Positions 24,701-34,836 of a DNA stretch of 64,000 nucleotides are shown here, in pieces (the stretch's first letter is position 1; every line of letters begins with the position of its first letter). The notes under the pieces were generated by a model that searched no databases, had not been told where the DNA came from, and saw nothing but the letters and a program-made list of their open reading frames with translations. The DNA lies in NCBI GenBank assembly GCA_038049695.1, contig CP142453.1, positions 14,574,001-14,638,000 of the forward strand. The letters run 5' to 3'. The translations under genes were made by a program, and so were the position numbers. The DNA comes from Cinnamomum chago. Its lineage: Eukaryota > Streptophyta > Magnoliopsida > Laurales > Lauraceae.

Positions 24701-27700
24701 TTTTGCAAAGAAAACCCCACATCTTGGAGTTCCTTGTAGGTATCGAATTACACGAAGAACAGCACTCCCATGAAGATGCCATGGGTTAGACATAATTTGG
24801 TTGACAACTTGAACTACATAGTAAATATCCGATTGAGTCATTGTGAGATAGATAAGACAGCCAAATAATGCCTGTTAAAGAACCGGATCAGAAACAGGCT
24901 CTGCACTGTTCTTGTTGCATTTCACATTTAGCTTCATTGGTGTATCAACTATCTTTGCATCTAAAATCTGAGCCATTTCAATGAGATCTGTTGTGTATTT
25001 CTATTTAGAGAGAAAGATACTAGTAGTAGTAGGAGTTACTTTCAAATGAAGGAAATAAGTAATGTACCCCAGATCTTTCGTCACAGTCAATATCGTACTC
25101 TTGTTGATAACCCAAAACAACAAGGTGTTCTTTGTATCTGTCAGGACTTCCATATGATTTTAGCCTTTTTTTGTATAAAACAATTTACAACCAATGGGTT
25201 TGACATAAAACAGGACAGGGACAAGATCTCCTGTGTGATTATCCTGGAAAGCCTTTAGTTCCTCATCATAACAATCTGCCTACACCTATAATTCATTGCC
25301 TACTTGTAAGAGTTGATGGAAATTGATCTTAAAGGAGACATAGAACAAAGCCATATCAGTCAGGAGGTTTTATGATACGAGAAGAATGACGGAGAGAAAT
25401 GGCAGGAGAATCACATGTAGGGTTCTGTGGCATACCTATAGAAGCTTCTGAGGAAGAGTTACGTGGAGGTGGCTGGCCATCTTGCCTTTGACCCTGATAT
25501 ACCACACCCTTAAATCATCCAAGTGAAGACAAATCAGAGACTGAATCAATGGATGAAGGAGAGGAATTAGTAGACGCGTTGGAGAAAATAGGTATACAGG
25601 AGATGACAAAAAAGAATTAGATGAAGACCGAGAGACATGAACGAAAGAAAAAAATTCTAACTCATTTTGTGTGTGTGAGTGTGTGGTGGGGGGACGGCCA
25701 GAGGCGCAGCGGATGGAGACGGGAGCATTCAAATTTGGACATAAGAAAGCTGACAAATCTCAAGGTCAACAAGGCGATCGAGACCAGAGAAGTAGGCAGG
25801 TGAAAATAAGATCAAGAGATAAAAGAAAATCCAGCTGAATAAGCCGCATAGAGCACTCCAATGCACTCTCAACAAACCTTTGAACCCTAGCAATCTACAA
25901 GAAAATAACCCCAAGCTCCAACCAAACAAGCTTGATAGCTGAGAAAATCTGGCCAAATGAAACATCTCTTCAGATCGTATCTAATCTGAGAGATGTTTTA
26001 GGTTTACATTTAGGGAGAATTCAAGATCGTCCCATCTACAAAAATTCAAAGCAAAAGAAGCAGTGAATGAGATGAAGATGGGTTAGTCCCGTGGGGGGAA
26101 GCCTAGCCCTAGAAATCGCTCTAATACCAGCACAATTTCATAGTTGGTATGAAAACTGCCCTATCCTCTTTAGCGGGGTGCCTCATTTTTATATTAATAA
26201 CCTCAACATACAATTACATGAATATCCTTTAGGAAGATTTTAAAGAGAGGATATGTACAAGGTTGATAAGGAAGAACTAATTTACAAGTACTGTCTCCAA
26301 GATCCCCGATATTTGAATAAATCATATAGAGGTAATATTCTGCCAGTGTACCAAAATTGGTACTATCTTCACATATATTACACCAACTGATCCCAAAACT
26401 AAATTCTAAAGAGTAAAGCTATCTTCATCAAAATCCAGGGATTCAAGAATCAATAATAAACTATCCACCCAAAACCAGAAATCTAGAGACAAGAATCTCA
26501 TCAAATCACATTTTCAAATAAAAAATACATTATAACGCCAAAAAAGCTATATATTTTTTTTATCAAAATTCATGGACCCATGAACCAATTTCAAGCTTTT
26601 CCTACACCGAGTATAAAATATGGAAAATAAAACGCCATCAAACTATATTTTGGGAAAGAAAATGCATCAAAACACAAAAGAAAACTATTTTAATAAAATT
26701 CATGTGTTCAAGAACCATTTTCAAACTTTCACCACCTCGAATAAAAAAAATGAAAACTAGAATCTCATCAAACTACCTTTTAGGGGTAGAAAAAGTCAAA
26801 ATCCTAGAGAAGCTATTCTTATCAAAATTCAAGGATTCAAGAACCAATTCCCTAATAGCTTATAAAGGCCATGTCCATTTGTCCTCTTCCAATTCATTGG
26901 GCCCAATTAGATGTGTGGTCCATTTAAATCCAATTAGCCACTTCACATCATAACACAATTGTTTTGATTGAAACTAAAATTGGATCTTTTCATATCCAAT
27001 TATCACATTGAATAAGCAATCAAGGAAAGATTGCTTCTAGATGATATTGATTGTTGATTAGATAGTTAATAGAAAATCCCCTCATCTCTAGCCTGCCACT
27101 CCACCCAATATACACACCATGCCCAGCCATACTGTCAAGTATGTGTAGTTTTTCCAAGCTTTACCATCAAGTATGTGTGATTTTATGTGAGGAGTACAGA
27201 AGTAGAGCCTCCTAGACCAAGATCATGGCCAAAGCACCATCAATAGATCTTTCTCACAGCAATCGATGGCCACTCAAAGTACATATATAATGGCTTTGAT
27301 TTAAATTTCAAGATTATATTTTATACATCCATGTATATTACAAGGGAAAAAAATTTCTACAATCCCTGCCTTTCAGCCAAATTAACCAAAAGTCATTATA
27401 GTATTCAAATTGTTTTTAGTCCCTAACTTCTACAATTTAAAATATAGTTGCTTTGGTCAAAATCCAATTAACAAATGAAAAAAATGCCTCTCTGTGGTGA
27501 AACAATTTGGTCCTTTTGAAAGTTCTTTTGACTTCTAAAACCATAATTTTCAAGTGTGGGCATTACATAATGGTTTTGTTAGCCAAATAACAGTCGCAAT
27601 TCTTGACCCAAGCATCCAACCCGACCCAATAATTCAAGGTTTGGGCTGACCCTCTTTTGTTTTCATCTTGTGTTAAAGTTGAAGTTTCTAACTTGATTGA

Positions 27701-29027
27701 GAAATGAGTTGGCTTCGAAACAAGTCCATTCTAACTATTTGACCCACCAACCCGACCTCATCAATAAATGTGTCGGTCTTGGGATGAGTTGACCCAATGC
27801 TCAACCAAACATGACACACTGCTACCTTTTAGGATTTGATCCGGATTTTAACTATTATGTACATCTAGCTATTATGGGTTGGTCTCAATTGAGCATATTG
27901 ATTGATTCACAATGCTCACCTTTGAAAAATCCAAAATCTTTACTCTCCTATCCTATCAATTGGCATTCACCTTAATTCGTGTCTGATCCAACCATTTACT
28001 ATTGTTGGATTTAGTCATGGAATAAGTATGCACTCAAAACAATCATTAAAGGTTGATGCACTCAAATCCAAGAGTTACAATTATCTATTGGGAGTGACAT
28101 TGGCTCAAAGGGTGGCTATGGGTAGGCTCAACCTAACCCAAAACCAAACGGAAAGTTAACCTTAATTAAAAGATCAAGTTCAGTTTGGATTGGCATGTAT
28201 AGTTTGGTTGGCAGGTCAAATAGTAAGAATGGACTGAACTCAAATACAACTCATTTATAAATTGGACCATAAATATCAACCCCAATCCAACCCAAGAATA
28301 AAAAAAAGGGTCACTTAGAACCTTGAATCACCCAGTTGGGTTGGTGGGTTGGGTCAAGAATTGTCATTCCTAATCAGTCAACCATACCAGTACCCATGTT
28401 AAAAAAAAATCAAAAAATCAAAAAGTACAAACCTTTTCAGTGCAGTAGAGCATTTGTACCATTTGCTACACAGATTTTGACCTAATAATTAAGAACAAAT
28501 ATAATGGGGAAACTTAAAGCCAAAAGGTGGGGACTCTAGAACAACTTTCCTTATTACAAATCTTCTAGTTTTCAATTCAAACTCTCAATTTTACCAACCC
28601 AAATCGAAAACTCTGAAAGCTAAAATCTGATCAAAATAACATTTTAGGAAGAAAACAAAAAGAAGGAATCTTTGAACATCGCTTACAGATGTTTCTCTTC
28701 TGCGACAATCATTTCAGCGAAGGATCCAAGCGCCGCAAAGGAGCAGACACGATCTCCGACCTTGAACCTGGAAACCCCATTTCCGACGGATTCGACGACG
28801 CCGGAGTAGTCGGATCCAGGGACGAAAGGGAGAGGGGGTTTTTCTTGGTACTTTCCCAAGATTTGGAGGTAGTTTGCGTAATTGAGACTCGTTGCTCGGA
28901 TTCGAACCCTAACTGCCGTAGGAGAATCCAAGGAAGGGATGGGATGCGAGGTTGAGATGGAGATTGGAGACTCTGATGAGATCGGGACCGTCGGATCGCC
29001 AAGCCTCTTGCACAGAAGAGCTTCCAT
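15711..29027 (-). CDS. quinone oxidoreductase-like protein (MDR superfamily), six exons, C-terminal SKL
   Basis: Exons in coding order are 28687-29027, 22538-22646, 21067-21158, 20691-20949, 19876-20019 and 15711-15806. All introns are GT-AG, phases agree, and the joined frame is 346 codons plus TGA. The ATG at 29027 is the first in frame. The product is a zinc-free medium-chain dehydrogenase/reductase. Exon 1 holds the GroES-like domain ([14 protein letters not shown] and [13 protein letters not shown], with GDRVCSF). Exon 3 holds the NADPH-binding GAAGGVG at about residues 156-162. Exon 4 has [12 protein letters not shown] and [13 protein letters not shown], and exon 5 [12 protein letters not shown]. 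The order and near full length match the Arabidopsis quinone oxidoreductase-like protein I know as AT3G56460. It should reduce quinones or reactive carbonyls with NADPH; the substrate is inferred. The last residues SKL are a canonical peroxisomal PTS1. Introns 1 (6.0 kb) and 5 (4.1 kb) are swollen by retroelements, yet no exon is broken. Confidence 0.93.
17761..17932 (+). promoter_or_regulatory. LTR promoter: four GGTCGACCGAG palindromes and TATA box
   Basis: The 10-12 bp palindrome CGGTCGACCG with flanking GAG occurs at 17761, 17783, 17868 and 17889. Between them AACGGTCAG and CTGACCGTT (17837-17858) form a perfect 9-bp inverted repeat. TATAAATA follows at 17925. Position directly upstream of the TATA box suggests enhancer or protein-binding sites of the LTR promoter; this is inferred. 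Confidence 0.6.
18093..18780 (+). repeat. tandem repeat of about 300 bp inside the solo LTR
   Basis: Copies begin with AATCATATG at 18093, 18400 and 18688 (the third partial). Shared segments in order include TTGGTAAATC, AACATGTTAA-like, TTGTTTTGGATACA, AAGTAGTACTT, AGTAGATCATGTTAATGAAA, TTGGTTGTTG and CCATCATAAGAAAATC. The copies are diverged by substitutions and small indels. Confidence 0.8.
20233..20544 (+). repeat. tandem duplication of about 150-165 bp in intron 4
   Basis: Copy 1 is 20233-20380 and copy 2 is 20381-20544. Both contain TATGATGCTTG, ATATTTCAAAATAGGCAACA, GTGTTGTATCTTAT and TGTGTAAATCTATGTC, and end TATCTGGGAATCAT. A diverged relative lies at 43916-44008 in an intron of the bromodomain gene, so this is a dispersed repeat that was then duplicated here. 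Confidence 0.8.
21640..21915. repeat. decayed repeat in intron 2
   Basis: The stretch is rich in GGGCT/AGCCC-type words (AAGCCCAGATCAGG, GGGCCTGGATCAG, AGGCCCGATAG, CCGGTGAAATGTGCAACCCC). This pattern is common in decayed MITE-like plant repeats. Ends and duplication were not resolved. Confidence 0.35.
23869..24118 (-). repeat. 3' LTR of the Copia element
   Basis: This copy shares ATGAAAACTGCC, ACAATTACATGAATA, CCTTTAGGAAGATTTTAAAG and AAATTGGTACT with the other LTR. It retains TG...CA ends on the minus strand. Confidence 0.88.
24170..25330 (-). pseudogene. Copia pol remnant: reverse transcriptase to RNase H
   Basis: Translating the minus strand in shifting frames gives a recognisable Copia series. 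It runs INSYKQAM and [15 protein letters not shown] (start of the RT domain), IFLSK then [12 protein letters not shown] and [12 protein letters not shown] (late RT), [20 protein letters not shown] and ILRYL-like [13 protein letters not shown] (RT/RNase H joint), and [21 protein letters not shown] (RNase H end). Stops and frameshifts interrupt it and DADW is degraded to NVDW. Gag, protease and most of integrase are missing upstream. It cannot encode an active polyprotein. Confidence 0.82.
26130..26373 (-). repeat. 5' LTR of the Copia element, abutting the primer-binding site
   Basis: This LTR starts (minus strand) TGTGAAGATAGTACC at 26373 and ends at 26130, directly next to the primer-binding site. 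Its last two bases read GC where the other LTR has CA. The two LTRs differ at many positions, so the insertion is not recent. Confidence 0.85.
27590..28372. mobile_element. decayed TIR element in intron 1
   Basis: The left end (CAATTCTTGACCCAAGCA, CCAACCCGACCCAATAATTC, AAGGTT) is roughly complementary to the right end (AACCTTGAATCACCCAGTTG, GGTTGGTGGG, TTGGGTCAAGAATTG). Similar half-length sequence lies at 59690-59885. Ends of this type occur in decayed hAT-like plant elements. No target duplication was resolved. Confidence 0.55.
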
Positions 29028-29150
29028 GGAAGAAGACCTTTGAGACTTGAGAGAGAGAGAGAGAGAGAGTTTTCAAGAGAAATGGAGAGGACTCTGAGCT
29101 CTTTTTCACTGCGAACGAATCCTCTACGGGAAATGTGAACAGAAAAAAAA
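29028..29150 (-). promoter_or_regulatory. 5' UTR/core promoter region of the oxidoreductase gene
   Basis: Upstream of the ATG the minus strand carries a (CT)n run (29050-29069) and CT-rich leader sequence up to about 29135, typical of plant 5' UTRs. No clear TATA box was seen, so the start site is not fixed. Confidence 0.4.
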
Positions 29151-30022
29151 AAAAGCACCTTTGTCCTTTGGCGACTCCTGAAAATTCATCATCTGGTGGG
29201 CAATTTAAAAAATCAAACGGCTTAGAATAGATGTCTCATGATTCCACCATCAGATTCAGAATGATCACCAATATTCGAGTAAATTGAGTCCACACTTTTA
29301 TTGAATTCTTTCTTTTTCACATATTTATCCACTTTTTAATTAACATGAACTCATATTTACAGAAAGTCAGAATATCAAAAATGGTGCCAACTAGATCTAG
29401 CCCAAAGATGGAAGCCAGGCTAAGGTGTAGCCCATTTGCAAAATATATGTAAAACTCTATACTCGGAATGTAGAAACAGAACTCATATAGCCGACCTAAT
29501 ATAATTAGGATAAGACTTTGATGGTGATGATAATATTATTATATATATAAAGACAGCAGTATTTTCGCAAGAGTGCGCACGTGGCATATCTTCAATTTTT
29601 TTTTATTTTTCAAGGGCGCCATGTGAGCATAAAAAAAAAAAAGTGACTGGTGGCATCATAAATTAAAGTATTAAATCTTCTCCAACTCCCCTAAAATTCC
29701 TCCCATTCAATTTTAAACTTTCTAACATCACCTCTAATTCTACTATCTCCTAACGTCACATCTCTCTAACCTATTGTTTTTTATTAATCAGTGGTGCCCA
29801 CTGTCAAAGCCAATTTATTTTATTTTATTTCAAAGTTCGAATAATATATGGGTCCCATTTTGAAAGCTACATTTTCTTCCTTTTCAAACTAACAATTAAT
29901 GGAGTCACTTTCATAAGCTGTAATTACTTCATTTTTCTCCTTATTTTCGTTTCAATATCGGTATGATTAATATATGGGGCCCATTATGGAAGCCAATGGA
30001 TTTCAAAACCCACATTTAATAT

Positions 30023-33000
30023 TGTCGCGACCCCGGACCGGGAAACCCGGGATCGAGACTGTTTGGGATGACGATGAGAACCACACATCTGTTTAATAAT
30101 AACATACGTTTATTTAATTTCCAACAAGTGTCCGCGATGAGAATATCACAACCATAAATGAACATTTCTATTAAGTGCGGAAGCGTGTAGCAAATTAAAT
30201 AGTCAAACCATCATTGGTCATAAAGACAATATCACAAGTATGAAATACTGTATCAGAATGAGCAATGATCATTGGCATGTTACCCAAAGTAAGTTAAAGT
30301 TTATACAAATATCATTTAATTACGTTTCCAAAAAATAGAGGCCCACAAGGCCAATATAACAAAATACCAATCCAAAGAATGGTTAAAAGTTTTCCAAAAT
30401 GATAAGTCTCTCATAGCAACCGAACGTCTACATGACGTCATCAGCACGCCACTCAACTAACTGTTGCGGTTCTACGACCGCCTCCTCAAACTCCTCCTCA
30501 AGATAACCGACAACAGGACCTGAGTACCAAAGAGTAGGTCAAACACGACGGTTTGACAAATGGAGGAAAATACAACGACAATATGAAAAATACATGAATT
30601 TACCTTCAAAACATGTAAACCTGTTTAAATAACAATTTCTATGAACGAGATAAAACATTTATTCAATTACAAAGATGTAATGTAAAATATGTAAGGTGAC
30701 CAAGGAAACGGAAAACAAGCAAGATGGCGACCACACGAAGCTAAGTCCTCTATCACTAAAGCGATAGAGCAATAACTAGGCACTGATCTCAGTCACTCGA
30801 GATAAGGAGAAACAGTGGATCTTTTAAATACATATACTTATACATATACAATACTATACATGACCACGGTAGCGAGCTGGGCATCGGGGACCACAGTAGC
30901 AATCTGCGGCATCGGGACAAGACCACAGTAATGACCGGGTAGCGGGATCCAAACTGCAGCTGGCGGGACAAGAGGGGGATCTCTAAGTCGGTGGATCAGA
31001 CCAACAGGGTTATCCAAGCTTAGTGGTGTCGACTCATAAGTCAAATACAATCGAGACATATGCAATTAAATCAAGTACAAATACATAAACAAACGGGCAA
31101 GACGGGGGTGCTCAAGGGCACATTATCATATCATGTGGTGCAATGCACTTCGGGTCAAGTAACCATTTCAAGTGTACATCAATGCTTTCGGGAAAACAAG
31201 ACATGTAGTATAAATCTCGGGATTGATAAGGTACAATAAACAATTGGAATTTCGGTAAAGTATCGTGTTCAAAATTCGTTTAAAGTGGATAGAGACCCCG
31301 TATGTCAATCTAATGACCATTTGGTACTCTTTGAGTTTGGGGACATTCCGGGCTCCTTATACACTTTGAATTTTCAAAACTTCAATTGAGATCTTTGTGA
31401 TATGGTTTCTTCCTCAAATGGCCTCATACAATGCTTAACAAATCCTCTTGACATAGAGGAGTTCCCCAAAGAATAGTCTCAAAATGTTGAAATAGTTAAA
31501 CATTGTCCCAAACATAACCTTGCCCAACAGGGCCCATCGCTCGAGCGGACTGGCTCTCTGGAATGGTCGTCTGGGTCGATTTGCTCGAGCGATTTTGGAG
31601 GTCGCTCAAGCGAACACATTGGGTTGAGCGAATATTTAAATGCGTTCGAACGAACAACTCTCTGGAATGAGTTCTGGGATGTCCGCTCGAGCGAAAAAGG
31701 ATGCGCTCGAGCGACCAAGCTACTGGAAAGCTCCGAACCCTTCTCTGGACAGGTCGCTCGAGCGAAGTGTCATGGTCGCTCGAGCGAACTGTCCAGAAAC
31801 TGATTCCGGACCAGTTCAACTCCTCTCTATCTCTTCCTTCTACAACCCCTTTTTAGCCACTTTCATACATCAAATGAGGAGTCTAATACTTCATTCAAAC
31901 TACATCAAATCCTTCATCACTCCCATCCCATTCTCCTCCATTAGTGTCACACATTAATATCAAGAAGAGAAGAAAGAAGGAACCATCTCACATAAGATAC
32001 ATTTGGGACCAAACAAGAAGAATTAAATACTATGCACCAACACATCTATATGATCATAAATGCACTAATAAGGCTCTCCATGAGCATTTATTTCAAAGCA
32101 AGACAATAAATAGGCATGAGTGAAAATTTATGAAACCAACCACATTTCTCATAAGACATTGAAAACTCTTAAAAATCATATTATCCACTTGCCTTAGGTC
32201 TTTACTCAAGCAAATCAAGCTCTAACAATCTTCCAAAACAAAGGTCCAAGCTACAAGGCAAAAATCCTAAAATAAAACCCTAAAGAGTCAAAACAAAGGA
32301 TAGGAAGAAAGAGCCTTCAATAACAAGGATGGATATTCCCTTAAGCTAGGAGAACACAAACCTAGAAGATGAAGGAGATTACTTACTTAAATGACCTTCA
32401 AATGAGGAGAGCTAGTTCAAAGAAGATCTCAAGGTTGGAAGATTTCTCCACAAGTGGTATCAAGACGAAGCTTGCAAGATGAGGAAGAGGGTGGTGATCT
32501 CCATTTCTAGATTGGTGCAAGTTTAGTGTGGATTGGAGGTGGAGAAGCAAGAAGAAGAAGAGAAAAGGGAAAACCCTAGCTTATGCTTGTGCTGGAAAAA
32601 GGAAATGGAAGGGGAAGGGTCTCCTTATAAACAAGTGGGGAGTGGGCTCCATCACTAACAATCCAATTGGGCTAAAATCATGGCTTTCGGGGCTTCTAAT
32701 GAATTCGACGAAGAAGAGAAAAGTGATCGTCGAAATATCTAATTTCCAAAAAGTATATATTTCGCGGGTTTCGGGAATATCAAGTTTTGGGTACAGATTT
32801 TGTGTGCAATGACTGTTTTGCTCTCGAGGCTATGAAATCGGGTTTCGGGATCTCGAACGGGGACGGGATCAACATGAAAGTTATAGAGACTATCAATACG
32901 GATGAAACGGGATTAAAACCATGAATGCGAAAACCTCCGATAAATCCTCAAACAAATGCAATGTCTTAAAAAGGAACCCCCAGAGGGCTCTACTAACACA

Positions 33001-33133
33001 AAGCAATCAAAATTCACCAAAACTATTTCAAAAGCTACTCCAAACCCATCTTAGCCAAAATCACTAATCAAGCTTAGGACTAACACACAACTTAATTAAC
33101 ACTAATTGAGTTCACTCGGGTCGGGGTCTTACA
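30023..33133 (-). mobile_element. solo LTR or LTR-like insertion, 3.1 kb
   Basis: On the + strand it starts TGTCGCGACCCCGG and ends GGTCGGGGTCTTACA, flanked by perfect AATAT duplications (30018-30022 and 33134-33138). TG...CA ends with a 5-bp duplication define an LTR-type insertion. No gag or pol motif was found, so a solo LTR, probably of a Gypsy element with very long LTRs, is the simplest reading; a non-coding LARD is the alternative. A minus-strand TATA candidate (TTTATAAGG near 32625) suggests minus orientation. Nine CGCTCGAGCGA-type palindromes cluster at 31537-31786. Confidence 0.75.
31537..31786. repeat. cluster of CGCTCGAGCGA palindromes
   Basis: Six exact or near-exact GCTCGAGCG palindromes and three degenerate ones (GCTCAAGCG, GGTTGAGCG, GTTCGAACG) lie in 250 bp. 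They are spaced irregularly, often with CTCTGGAA between them. The cluster is inside the 3.1-kb LTR. Confidence 0.8.
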
Positions 33134-33690
33134 AATATTGACACTTAATTCATGCCTAAGCACAAATATAATCAAATCAAACTTCTAAAATATCTACTAT
33201 TTACTTGATATTCCCCTAAAATCTCACAAGTTCCCATCTTTATCAAAAAAAAATTGTTATCATAATTATATTTACTAAATTAACTAAATAAATCTAAGGG
33301 CCCTATTGCGAAAGCCGATTTTTCTATTTCCAAACTCACAATTAAAGGGGGCCACTTTCATAGTCTATATTTACTACTTTTTTTCTCCTTATTCTCCTTT
33401 CAATATTTGGCATAAGTAATTTGTGGGACCCATCATGGAAGCCGATCGGTTTCAAAATTCATATTTAGTTTTGAAAGCGACAATCAATTTATGCTTAAGC
33501 ACAAATAAAATAAAATCAATATCCTATAATATCTACTATTTACTTATTATTTCCCTAAAATCTTTTAGCTTTTTAAAATTTTAGAATATTTCAAGTCATT
33601 TTAAACACTTATAAACATTTTTAATTAATTAAAACTTTAATTAATTTTTATCATGGCTTGCATTGGGTGGAGGCCTGCTACACAAGTTAT

Positions 33691-34836
33691 ATATATTAAA
33701 GCAAAGGGGGAGGTGAGCTGTGAGGGGTGTCACCTCATTCCAAAAAAGTGTCTCTGGGCTGTGAGGGGTGCCACATCATCCTTAAAAAAGTCTCTCATTT
33801 TAAAGAGGGCTATTATTTCTCTCTTAAAACCTCTTATGAGAGATTTTTATGAACGTTTGAGTTTGAGTCATTTTTCTTGCCATTGTCCAAATTATAAGCA
33901 AATCTTTACAGTCAATTTGTTTTCTTTTCGTTAGATCTTCAATCATCAATGTGTCTCATGTTAAATATGTTTTGTGGGCCCTACCGATGACTGAAATCCA
34001 AATTGTTGCTCATTTACTCTCCTTTCAGTTTTTTTTCCCTAAAGGGATGGATCCAGTAGCGGGCACCAATTTGTACATATTTTAAGATTGGACTCCAGTA
34101 TTGGATGAAATCCCAATGGCCCTCACTTAACCCATTTTTTCTAAGAGTGGGCCCCACTGATGGAGGGAGGCAAGCCTACTGGTTGTTGTCTGGTTTCTTA
34201 ATGGAAGCAAATCAATTAGTGGGCCGCGCACATTTAACTTATTTCTGCAGTGGGACCCACTCATGGATTATGCATAGATATTAGTTTGCTAGGTCAATAT
34301 GGATTATGGATTATTCTCTCTCTCTCAACACCATCTATCTCTCATCATCTCAAGATTGTCATGTTTTTATTTTAATATTTGGGGCCCACCTTTCAACAAT
34401 TCACACTGATAAATTTTCTCATTAAAAATATCATTTTCTTTTAGTTTCCAAATAGAGCTCTACTCTATTCAGAGATTGTCACACGTGAATGAAAATCAGA
34501 CCCGGTTTTAAAGTCTCATAATTTATGGCTTTTAAAATTAAGATGTTTATACTTTTTTTTAAAAAATTTAGAGCTAAAAAATGGTTTGATCAATTCTAAA
34601 ATGGCATTGGTGCTACTTTAAAAGAGTAGAGAAGAAATTTGTGCGGAAGGATTGAAATGATCATTTGCCTATGTGAAAATAACACTTGTATTTATGATTG
34701 AAGATGTGTTAACTGTTTTTATATAAATATGTATGAATATATTCTTATATATTTATAATTAATTTTGATATCTAATAAATTAAAAATATAATATCTTACT
34801 TTTTGCCCCGGGCTAAGCATGGGGCGTTATTGCTAG
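33691..34836 (+). mobile_element. Helitron A (non-autonomous)
   Basis: It starts in TATATATTAAAGCAAAGGGG and ends CCCCGGGCTAAGCATGGGGC, a short spacer, then CTAG before T. No Rep/helicase is encoded. It is closely similar along its length to the next element (for example GGGCCCTACCGATGA, TTCAAGATTGG-like, AGTGGGCC, CTCAAGATTGTCAT). Its intact ATTCTAAAA site (34593-34601) is the pre-insertion site of the MITE found in Helitron B. Confidence 0.75.

Larger units (their letters stand above)
23869..26373 (-). mobile_element. internally deleted Copia LTR retrotransposon in intron 1
   Basis: Two direct LTRs of about 245-250 bp bound the element: 26130-26373 (5' LTR for the minus strand) and 23869-24118 (3' LTR). 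Each starts TGTGAAGA and contains AGTACCAATTT. Next to the 5' LTR, minus-strand TGGTATTAGAGCG (26117-26129) matches the initiator tRNA-Met primer-binding site except one base. A purine-rich tract (minus GAGCGGGAG) abuts the 3' LTR. Flanks TATAC (23864-23868) and TATAT (26374-26378) look like a 5-bp target duplication with one change. The interior is only about 2 kb, and only the pol 3' half is recognisable. It lies in the same orientation as the oxidoreductase gene. Confidence 0.88.
29541..33680 (+). mobile_element. decayed Helitron-like element interrupted by an LTR
   Basis: The segment begins TATATATAAAGACAGCAG and ends near GGCTTGCATTGGGTGGAGG then CCTGCTA, a weak echo of the GGGCTAAGCATGGGGCG...GCTAG ends of the elements that follow. 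It carries an internal duplication: the block with GGGGCCCATTATGGAAGCC near 29970 recurs as GGGACCCATCATGGAAGCC near 33426. The LTR at 30023-33133 lies inside copy 1. The boundaries are tentative. Confidence 0.4.

Noticed and set aside
28709-29158. 149-aa open frame overlapping exon 1 of the oxidoreductase gene
   Set aside because: It is an out-of-frame shadow of the GroES-domain exon and its CT-rich leader.
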